A DNA stretch of 64,000 nt from Clitopilus passeckerianus. Its lineage: Eukaryota > Basidiomycota > Agaricomycetes > Agaricales > Entolomataceae. Location of the stretch: assembly GCA_944990035.1 (NCBI GenBank), contig CALYLX010000034.1, positions 1 through 64,000 of the forward strand, given 5' to 3'. The position numbers were made by a program, and so were the translations under genes. Below, piece after piece: positions 49,488-58,903 of the stretch. Within the stretch, counting starts at the first letter, position 1. The number at the start of each line of letters is the position of its first letter. The notes beneath the pieces were generated by a model. The model did no database searches. It was given only the letters and a program-made list of their open reading frames with translations, and had not been told where the DNA came from.

Positions 49488-50167
49488 CTAGACGAAATAA
49501 GCCTTAGGCGGCTTGGGTGTACCTGCGTTATTGGACGGAGAATGTAGAAATCCATCGGTGCATCCAACAGTTCGAAGAGTAGCGAGAATGCCCATTTCGG
49601 CGGCCTTGGAGAGTAGTTGATTAGGTACTTCAACGGATAAGGGAACAAAGAGGCGTACGGAAGAACTCAAATCTGGAAGCCAACGGATCCGCAGCGTGTA
49701 GATCACGTCCACGGCATGCAGTCCATGAAAATGGTATACGAATCCTCCAGCGAAGGTCAGAATTCTGGTGTGGTCTGGTGGAGCGGTGCTTCTGGTAGCT
49801 GGCGTGATGATGAGCGGCCCAACCGTGGTAGTGAGGGTATTGGGTGAGCAGCGACAGGTGGTAGTGTAGAAGAGGGCTAGAGTTGCCGGAATGAGCTCTA
49901 CGAAAGCCGGACAAGGCAGGCAAAAATGCAACGTACCAGAGTGCAGAAGTGTGGGATTGAATGTCTGCATATTGGCCGGACTAGATGCACAGATCGAGTC
50001 CCGGACCTAGATTTTGCTTGTATCTGCCTGTAGAATACATCAGATGCGTTGAGGGAAGTCAAAGGTAAGCGGACCGACATGTATAGTGACGGCCACACTG
50101 TGGGCCAGACCACGCCGGTGGCGGCTGTGGGTCTCGAGAACGTGTAATTGGCGACCTGTAGAGGCAC
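49488..50167 (-). CDS. hypothetical protein, structure uncertain
   Basis: A 140-codon frame (49907-49488) reads LIPATLALFYTTTC, then HTRILTFAGGFVYHFHGLHA, YTLRIRWLPDL and VRLFVPLSVEVPN, with alternating hydrophobic patches like a beta-rich domain. A possible upstream exon (50160-50030) contains ANYTFSRPTAATGVVWPTVW. The splice linking them could not be fixed; the candidate intron with GTACGT at about 49942 is only 39 nt. An overlapping frame is also open. No family was recognised; both start and extent are tentative. Confidence 0.3.
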
Positions 50168-50669
50168 CGAGCCGGTCTGTAGACGTTTAGAGATTTTGAC
50201 TGTTGTGACGAGTGACTGAACATCTGACCCAGTTCACGAGATGGGCCCCATCGTCGGTCAGGCGCGATTACTATTAGGCAGAGTCTTCTTCAGCTCATCC
50301 ATCGGCCGGCCTGTAGAAAAGCAAGTTTTACTAGATAGAACAACATGATGTCAGCTTTCGACAGTTGCAAGCCATGTCCGTCGTGTACACGAGATTGTTT
50401 GACGTGGTGCGGAAAGAGTTTGGAGACATTCAGTGGGGGCGATGGTTGCGTAAATTTCGTAATCGCATTGCAAGCAAAATCGGACGAAACGACATGAGAC
50501 GACATGAAAAGACAGATATGATGAGTGAGTATATAAACACAACGTGATATTGAGATGAGGTACAGAAAACGTCCTCCAAAATGCATCTGTTCTGAAAAGC
50601 TTCGACCACAACCTCCTTCCTCCACCATTCCACCACCACAACACTGCCCAGCAGCACCCCACACCCACC

Positions 50670-53352
50670 TCACCGTCCATAATGGAACTGGAACCCCCCA
50701 CTCCCACCCGGATGTCCTCCCTGCTGGAAGAACTGCGCAAACGGATGCCCGCCAGGGAACCCTCCCCCAGGCTGATAGAACCCACCCGGTCCACCCTGCT
50801 GCGCCATCGGATCGTTCGGGTCGTCTCCATTATCGAATCGTTGCCTAAGCTCAGGGTTGGAGAGGACTTCGTAGGCTTCGTTGACGGTGGCCATCTTGGC
50901 TTCGGAACCGCCTTTGTCGGGGTGGGCGGTTTTGGCTGCTTGACGGCTGGAGAGAGGGAGGGGTTGGTTAGTATGAGGTTCAGGATTGTAGAGAGGGAAG
51001 GAGGATGGGAGGAGAAAAAGGGATAAGGAGGAAATACGAAGGCGAAGAAGAAAGATAGGAAGAAAGAAAGTAAAGGCATGATAAGAATAGAGGCAAACGA
51101 CAGGAAGGATAAGAGGTGATGGAGTGGTGGAACGATGGGAATTGATACCACCCAAGGCCGTAACTTCAAGCCTATGAACGAGGAACCGTCTCTTGGATGA
51201 CAATAGGCGAGTGGAGATGAAAGATATAAGAGAAACGACGGAGACAGCCACGATATCCCGCCTGCCAACCATACGGATTCCCGAAAGGAATCTCAGAGGG
51301 TGGAGTAGCAACACAACGAAGAACAGTAGGCACCAACGGAAATCCGAATCCTCAAGCCGGAAGTAGAGAACGCAGAGAAGAAAAGGATACGATGAATCGA
51401 AGGGTAGGAGGAAGAAGGAACGACGACGCAAACATAGCAAATGGCAGCCGGGAACGCCGCCCCTTCCCGGTCTCAGAGAGTAGCAAGAGCTCAACCCTCA
51501 ACCCTCGGGAACCCTGGGACCAGCTTTCGTCGCATGAAGAGGATGAAACAGATCCACCACATGCTCGAACGTAGGCTGAGCCTTAGGCCCATGACTAGAC
51601 GAGGAGAACGAGAAAGATCCGAAAAAGGGATCAAACAATCAAGCGAAAGGAAGGAAGAGAGAAAGGAAAAGGACACGTCGGCGAAAACGAAGGAAAAGAA
51701 ACGTACAAAGCCTTCTTAATAGTCCTCTCATCCGCATCCCGGCTAACGCCCAACACCTTGTAGTAGTCCTTTGCCCTGCTCTGCTTGAGGAGCTTCTGGG
51801 CGCGGTTGAGGCGGGAGTGGATCTGTAACGAACGGAAGAGGGAGTCAGTAAGGTTCAGATAAGGGAGGAAAAGTGAGAAGAGATGATGAGGGAAGGACTC
51901 CGTGAGAGACCGCCCCAACGGAAAACGAGAAGAGATCCAGAGCCGAAAACCAAAATACCGAAACGCATACTCACATCCCTCCTACTCTGCCCACACCCCT
52001 CCCAAGCCTTCTGCAACAACCTCGCACCCTCCTCCCACTCCTCCTTCCCCAACGCCGCCTCACCCATCCCCACAAGTGCATCCACATCCCCCTGATCAAT
52101 CTTGGCCAATTCCTCACACCACCTCTCCATCTCCTTCCTCATCCCCGTCCCTTTACTCGGCTGATCCTGACTCCCAGGCGGCGGAGCCGCTAGATGCGTA
52201 TATGCGACACACAACGACCGAACGAGGGCTTGACGAAGTGGGGAGGTGAGGAATGGGTCGGGGAGAGGTAGCTCGGGGAGGGTTTTGGAGGATTGGAGTT
52301 GGGGTGGGAGGAGGTTCGTTCTGGAAGTATGTTCCTTCAACGCCTCGTCGAAGCGTCCTAGCAGATCTCCCTTTTTCCCGGCGGAAGTGGAGGGAGAGAC
52401 GAGTTTGATGATGCCGCGCCAGTCTTCTTTGGATTTCAGGTCCTCGAGTTGGATGAATTGCTTGTCAAAGGTTTTGTATAAGCGGCGGAGGGAGAGGCAG
52501 GGTTTTGAGTCTGGGTCGAAGTGGAGGCATTGTTTGAGTGTGGAGAGTGGTGTGGTGGAGGGTGAAGTGGGCGATTGGAGGAGGAAGTACGAGAGGCGGA
52601 AGATGGTGGTGTGGAGGGTCGTTGATGGTGGTAGAAGGTGTCCCAGTCGACTATATGATGACGTCGTCAGTGAGAGTAATTAGAATAGAAGAAAACACCA
52701 ACGTCAAATCCCCAACAGCACCCTCCACATCCCCACTCCCAATCTCACACTCGGCTCTAACACTCCTAATCTCAACGCTATGACTCGCAACTCTTAACGC
52801 CGCACTCGCACTCTCCACACACGCAGTCCACAACCCCGCACTTCTCTCCTTCCCCATCTTTCCCTCCATCCTCTCACCCAAACCCAGCTCCTCCTCCAAT
52901 TCACCAACCTCCCTCGCAGCCTTCCCATCCTTATTCGTCTTGAACGTATGTCCCTTCTTATACCCTTCCAGAGCGCCCCTAACCAACTCCCAATTCCCCT
53001 CCCTCAACCCCACCTTCGCACGCATGAGGTTGGCACCATCAAACGTCCCCCTCGTCAATTCCAGGACTTTATCAAAGTCCTCCAACGCCGAGTTATGCCG
53101 CTGCAGGGAGAAGTAGGCCGTAGCGCGTTTGTAGTACAGCACGTAGTCTGTAGGTGACGATTCGATGGCTTCGGTGTATAGCCGTGCCGCGTCTGCGAAT
53201 TGGCCCACAGTTAGAAGGGCGTTGGCGCGGTTTATGAGTGGTTGCAGGCCTGGTGGGTACAGACCACCACTACCACCTGCCCCTGGGTCGGCAATGGAGG
53301 TGCCAGCAAGAGCAATTGAGACGAGAAAAGCAGAGAGCGGTATCAGCCGCAT
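50670..53352 (-). CDS. ER-type TPR-DnaJ co-chaperone (DNAJC3/p58IPK-like)
   Basis: Four exons (53352-52703, 52650-51975, 51822-51707, 50946-50670) give 572 residues, all phases matching. A signal peptide (RLIPLSAFLVSIALAGTSIA) leads into tetratricopeptide repeats (INRANALLTVGQFADAARLY; LYYKRATAYFSLQRHNSALE) and a helical middle. The C-terminal J domain is RAKDYYKVLGVSRDADERTI, then after the last intron RQAAKTAHPDKGG with the HPD motif that stimulates Hsp70 ATPase, then a Gly/Gln/Phe-rich tail. This matches the p58IPK/DNAJC3 layout, a lumenal co-chaperone of BiP in ER protein folding. No ER-retention tetrapeptide is visible. The J domain is split by a 760-nt intron (50947-51706), far longer than others in the window. 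Confidence 0.88.
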
Positions 53353-54667
53353 CCTTAGTGTCGTTTATTTCAAGTCTAAGTTATACAAAGGATGAAGAAA
53401 GAGAAAGAGGTTGGAAACCGGACGACGAAATGAAGAACTGCTATAATTAGCCGAACTGGGTATTCGAACCGACACGTTGTACTTTCGCACGGGGGTACTG
53501 ATGGGGTAATTACGGATCAGCCAGCTGCGCTTCATTCGTTTTGTCTCCTCACCGTGCATGAACGACAATCTGCATGCTTAGAGAGAGGCGTCTGAACTAC
53601 TCGTGAAGACAAAACTATGAATTAAACAACGAAAATGCAAGGACGAGAAACAAACGCGGAAACCCGGAGATGATGTGGAAACACGTCATCTAATCTGATC
53701 GCCGTCGGCTCGGACCTCGGATGTGCGACCCAAGAGTTTCGAGCCCGAGTGCGTGGTCGCCTTCGTCCTCTCGCAAGACCGTCCGTTGCAAGTAGAAGGG
53801 GGTAATTCTAGGTAATTCCACGCTATTCTTGTCTGTATGTCGTTCCACACAGTCATTTTCTGTGATATCTACTGCTCAAGAATAAGGGGGCCGAAGAATC
53901 TGGGGCGCTCATCCTACCAGGACATCTTCCAGATTCCGAGTCCCAAACCCCTATCTCTGTGCTCCCAATGGTTGGCGCATAGGTGTAGCATAGCTCACTG
54001 TGCCCATATTTGACTGTGAATCTCGTCACACCTTGAGTTTCCGCCAACGTTGCTTGGGCGTCTACGTGTGTATCTATCCTGACGGTGAACAACGTACCTT
54101 GCCAAAAACCACCGAATTCGTTGATAGAGAGAGGGTGTGACCCCTGAAGTCTGGTCGATTCGGTGCTGGGTTGGATTCACGAGATTCACTTGCAACTTTG
54201 CGGACCGGACGCCACAACCGATGGGCAAACCACATGACTCGCCAGGGCCAAAGGGAGAACACGTTCATTCATCCCATCCATCCCCTGATCGTCGATCGAT
54301 CGAGTTAGTAAAGGAGCTGCTCGTCTCCAACCACTGGTATACTACGTTAATTCAAAAACCCGTGCACCGTGATACAACCTCTGGAGATGACAATCTGTAC
54401 GGCCTCGATTTGATTTGTACCAGTAGATTGGAGAAAGGAAGAATCCGCAAACTTCACGGACGAGCGCTTGAATATTGCTCTTGGCAGTTCCCGAAGAACG
54501 TGTTCTACAGCTACGACAGATTGGCGCCCATAAGCTTCCTGCCTGACTTCATGACGGAATGATCCGTGAGCGATCATCGATAACATGAGGGACCTTATCA
54601 GACCGTCCAGTCGTTGAAACTCTGCTCGAATCTCCTCTCATCTCTCATCTCTCTCTTCGCTGTACTC
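53353..54667. other. 1.3-kb region between DnaJ and micro-exon genes
   Basis: Divergent promoter region. The last 35 bp before 54668 is strongly pyrimidine-rich (CTCTCATCTCTCATCTCTCT), typical of a fungal transcription start zone. A plus frame at 54137-54562 has no recognisable domain. Confidence 0.4.
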
Positions 54668-57600
54668 ATGTCTGGAACCGAATACACTCCCTCTTCTAAC
54701 CACGAAATGGTAGGTACCTCGACGACTTCTGGTGCTTCCGTGCTGATATATCGGTTCAGTCTGGAGACGAAGAAGGTTCAACCTGGGTAGGTAGCCGAAA
54801 CTTGTCACCCATAACGACGCTCTCATCGACGTACACGATTAAAAGGAAACACAAGTGGGTGGTATGAAGGCATATTTGAACAGAATTTTGACCATGGAAC
54901 ATGGCTCCTTACATAGTTTGTAAGTAATCCTGGCCCACAGCAGCAACCAGAGCCTCCTAACGATCCGGTGTTTTACGTCAGAATGTGAGGAGTTGATTCG
55001 AGCTCTGGCTATACAAACGGTGCCAACGAGATTCGTGCTTTGGTTGCGGGCGATTTTCAAGTGGGCAAGTGATATATCGCCGCTGACAGTTGGAGCAACG
55101 TTCTGACGCTGATATGTCGTACGTTAAAAGCAAGTGAGTAATGCTCTGAAACGCACGGAGGATCATGCGAGGTTGATATATATACATAGAACGTAAGTCG
55201 GGGTCTCGATTGGGAAGATTGTTAATGGTATATGTGATGAAAAATCAATTAGGATGTACGTTCTCTGCCGTAATTGAAGAATAATATGCTGACCACGTCT
55301 GCCTGCTATCGCGTCTTCAGTTGGTAAGTGAATCTGTCGAAATGATGCGCAGGATTCCTGACCACGTCTGCCCGCTCTCGCGTCTTCAGCGAGTAAGTGA
55401 ATCTGTCGAAATTATGCACAGCACTTCTCACCACGTCTACCCACTCTCACGTCTTCAGGAAGTAAGTAAATCCGTCCAAATGATGCGCAGGATTCCTGAC
55501 CACGTCTGCCCGCTCTCGCGCCTTCAGCGAGTAAGTGAATCTGTCGAAATCATGCACAGCACTCCTGACCACGTCTACCCACTCTCATGTCTCCAGCGAG
55601 TAAGTGAATCTGTCGAAATTATGCACAGCACTTCTCACCACGTCTGCCCGCTCTCACGTCTTCAGGAAGTAAGTGAATCTGTCGAAATTGTGCACAGCAC
55701 TCCTGACCGCGTCTGCCCGGTCTCGCGTCTTCAGGAAGTAAGTGAATCTGTAGAAATTACGCACAGCACTCCTGACCATGTCTGCCCGCTCTCGCGTCTT
55801 CAGGAAGTAAATGAATCTGTCGAAATGATGCACAGCAATCCTGACCACCTCTGCCCGCTCTCGCGTCTTCAGCGAGTAAGTGAATCTGTCGAAATTATGC
55901 ACAGCACTCCTGACCATGTCTGCCCGGTCTCGCGTCTTCAGGAAGTAAGTGAATCTGTCGAAATTATGCACAGCACTTCTCACCACGTCTGCCCGGTCTC
56001 ACGTCTTCAGGAAGTAGGTGAATCTGTCGAAATTATGCACAGGATTCCTGACCACGTCTGCCCGGTCTCGCGTCTTCAGGAAGTAAGTAAATCTGTCGAA
56101 ATTATGCACAGGATTCCTGACCATGTCTGCCCGGTCTCGCGTCTTCAGGAAGTAAGTGAATCTGTCGAAATTATGCACAGCACTCCTGACCACCTCTGCC
56201 CGGTCTCGCGTCTTCAGCGAGTAAGTAAATCCGTCCAAATGATGCGCAGGACTCCTGACCACGTCTGCCCGGTCTCGCGCCTTCAGCGAGTAAGTGAATC
56301 TGTCGAAATGATGCACAGCAGTCCTGACCACGTTTGCCCACTCTCACGTCTTCAGCGAGTAAGTGAATCTGTCGAAATGATGCACAGCACTCCTGACCAC
56401 GTCTGCCCGCTCTCGCGTCTTCAGGAAGTAAGTGAATCTGTCGAAATGGTGCGCAGGATTCCTGACCACGTCTGCCCGCTCTCGCGTCTTCAGTTGGTAA
56501 GTAAATCTGTCGAAATGACGCACAGCACTCCTGACCGCGTCTGCCCGGTCTCGCGTCTTCAGGAAGTAAGTGAATCTGTCGAAATGATGCACAGCACTCC
56601 TGACCACGTCTGCCCGCTCTCGCGTCTTCAGTGGGTAAGTGAATCTGTCCAAATGATGCGCAGGATTCCTGACCACGTCTGCCGGGTCTCGCGCCTTCAG
56701 CGAGTAAGTGAATCTGTCGAAATTATGCACAGCACTCCTGACCGCGTTTGCCCGGTCTCGCGTCTTCAGGAAGTAAGTGAATCTGTCGAAATTATGCACA
56801 GAACTTCTGACCACGTCTGCCCGGTCTCGCGTCTTCAGTTGGTAAGTAAATCTGTCGAAATTATGCACAGGATTCCTGACCACGTCTGCCCGGTCTCGTG
56901 TCTTTAGTGGGTAAGTGAATCTGTCGAAATTATGCACAGCACTCCTGACCACGTCTGCCCGCTCTCGCGTCTTTAGTGGGTAAGTGAATCTGTCGAAATT
57001 ATGCACAGGATTCCTGACCACGTCTGCCCGGTCTCGCGTCTTCAGGAAGTAAGTGAATCTGTCGAAATTATGCACAGCACTCCTGACCATGTCTGCCCGG
57101 TCTCGCGTCTTCAGGAAGTAAGTGAATCTGTCGAAATTATACACAGCACTCCTGACCACCTCTGCCCGGTCTCGTGTCTTCAGGATGTAAGTGAATCTGT
57201 CGAAATTATGCACAGCACTCCTGACCACGTCTGCCCGGTCTCGTGTCTTTAGTGGGTAAGTGAACCTGTCGAAATTATGCACAGCACTTCTCACCACGTC
57301 TGCCCGGTCTCACGTCTTCAGGAAGTAGGTGAATCTGTCGAAATTATGCACAGCACTCCTGACCACCTCTGCCCGCTCTCGCGTCTTCAGCGAGTAAGTG
57401 AATCTGTCGAAATTATGCACAGCACTCCTGACCATGTCTGCCCGGTCTCGCGTCTTCAGGAAGTAAGTGAATCTGTCGAAATTATGCACAGCACTTCTCA
57501 CCACGTCTGCCCGGTCTCGCGTCTTCAGGAAGTAAGTGAATCTGTCGAAATGATGCACAGCACTTCTGACCACGTCTGCCCGCTCTCGCGTCTTCAGTGG

Positions 57601-58811
57601 GTAAGTGAATATGTCCAAATGATGCGCAGGATTCCTGACCACGTCTGCCGGGTCTCGCGCCTTCAGCGAGTAAGTGAATCTGTCGAAATTATGCACAGTA
57701 CTCCTGACCACCTCTGCCCGCTCTCGCGTCTTCAGGAAGTAAGTGAATCTGTCGAAATTATGCACAGCAATCCTGACCACGTCTGCCCGCACTCGCGTCT
57801 TCAGCGAGTAAGTGAATCTGTCGAAATTATGCACAGCACTTCCCACCACGTCTGCCCGGTCTCGCGTCTTCAGGAAGTAAGTGAACCTGTCGAAATTATG
57901 CACAGCATTCCTGACCACGTCTGCCCGGTCTCGCGCCTTCAGGAAGTAAGTGAATCTGTCGAAATGATGCACAGCACTCCTGACCACCTCTGCCCGCTCT
58001 TGCGTCTTCAGCGAGTAAGTGAATCTGTTGAAATTATGCACAGCACTCCTGACCACGTCTGCCCGGTCTCGCGTCTTCAGCGAGTAAGTAAATCCGTCCG
58101 AATGATGCGCAGGATTCCTGACCACGTCTGCCCGCTCTCGCGCCTTCAGCGAGTAAGTGAATCTGTCGAAATTATGCACAGCACTTCTCACCACGTCTGC
58201 CCGGTCTCGCGTCTTCAGTTGGTAAGTGAATCTGTCGAAATTGTGCACAGCACTCCTGACCACGTCTGCCCGCTCTCGTGTCTTCAGGAAGTCAGTGAAT
58301 CTGTTGAAATTATGCACAGCAATCCTGACCACCTCTGCCCGCTCTTGCGTCTTCAGCGAGTAAGTGAATCTGTCGAAATTATGCACAGCACTCCTGACCA
58401 CGTCTGCCCGGTCTCGCGTCTTCAGCGAGTAAGTAAATCCGTCCAAATGATGCGCAGGACTCCTGACCACGTCTGCACGCTCTCGCGCCTTCAGCGAGTA
58501 AGTGAATCTGTCGAAATTATGCACAGCACTCCTGACCACGTCTGCCCGCTCTCGCGTCTTCAGGAAGTAAGTGAATCTGTCGAAATTACGCACCGCACCC
58601 CTGACCATGTCTGCCCGCTATCACGTCTTCAGGAAGTAAGTGAATCTGTCGAAATCATGCACAGGATTCCTGACCACGTCCGCTCGCTCTCCCATTTTCA
58701 GTTCGTACGTAAATATGTCGCAAGTATGCACTCGAACTTCTCACTACGTCTGCCCTTCATCTTACTCAGAGAGTTGGTGCCTCACTAGTTCTGGTCCAAC
58801 GCTTCTGCTAA
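54668..58811 (+). CDS. micro-exon gene: about 56 single-codon exons, 59 introns
   Basis: Predicted exon 1 is 54668-54709 (MSGTEYTPSSNHEM) and exon 2 is 54760-54786 (SGDEEGSTW). Exon 3 is TGG or TGGGTG at 54856. Then come 3-nt exons TTT (54917), AAT (54982), TGG (55062, followed by a GC donor), CAA (55131), AAC (55190) and GAT (55253), followed by fifty 3-nt exons at 55321 + 69i (i = 0 to 49). The last exon, 58770-58811, encodes RVGASLVLVQRFC and stop. All introns are phase 0. The spliced reading frame is about 285 nt, 94 residues. The fifty array codons are only GAA (22), CGA (17), TGG (5), TTG (4), GAT (1) and TTC (1), so the core is Glu/Arg-rich, possibly a charged helix. No signal peptide. 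It lies between NLR-like and HET genes. Function unknown. Alternatively it is a non-coding or decaying intron-like minisatellite. Confidence 0.6.
55321..58704 (+). repeat. 69-bp tandem repeat: 66-nt intron plus one codon, 49 units
   Basis: Forty-nine units of exactly 69 bp with no indel (49 x 69 = 3,381 bp between the first donor at 55324 and the last at 58705). A typical unit starts GTAAGTGAATCTGTCGAAAT and has CTGACC about 28 nt before its end, closing with TCTCGCGTCTTCAG then GAA, CGA, TGG, TTG, GAT or TTC. Two unit families exist: GTGAATCTGTCGAAATTATG and a variant with GTAAATCCGTCCAAATGATG. Variant units recur in the same local order (for example around 56632-56770 and 57598-57736), showing higher-order duplication. 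Because 69 is a multiple of 3, long ORFs appear on both strands without needing to be coding. It is not a CRISPR array: there are no unique spacers. Confidence 0.97.
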
Positions 58812-58816
58812 TTCTG

Positions 58817-58825
58817 TATATTTAA
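58817..58825 (+). promoter_or_regulatory. TATA box of the HET gene
   Basis: TATATTTAA lies 79-87 bp upstream of the HET start codon and just after the stop of the micro-exon gene. It suggests that the HET gene has its own promoter. Confidence 0.5.
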
Positions 58826-58903
58826 GCTGCAAAGTACCCAAGGCACGTTCATCATCGCTCTCCCGTGCCTGGCTCATGTCGACGATGTTTTGTCACTCAA
58901 GTA

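Noticed and set aside
50670..51494. A 274-codon ORF extending the DnaJ last exon upstream
   Set aside because: The extension is the 760-nt intron read through. The J domain is contiguous only when 50947-51706 is removed.
53440..53520. Possible tRNA on the minus strand (GGTTCGAATACCC)
   Set aside because: The T stem does not pair and no A box or acceptor stem could be found.
55321..56907. A 528-codon ORF encoding a 23-residue tandem-repeat protein
   Set aside because: The unit length is a multiple of 3, so a frame open in one unit is open in all. Three units have stops that preserve acceptor sites, and unique introns upstream follow the same AG-NNN-GT rule. The ORF is best explained as intron sequence.
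56344..58608. Long minus-strand ORFs (317 and 432 codons) within the array
   Set aside because: They are antisense shadows of the same 69-bp periodicity, with no start context or flanking exons.
55321..58704. CRISPR array or satellite DNA
   Set aside because: There are no unique spacers and the host is a eukaryote. A plain satellite would not place consensus donor, branch and acceptor signals in every unit and in the unrelated flanking introns.
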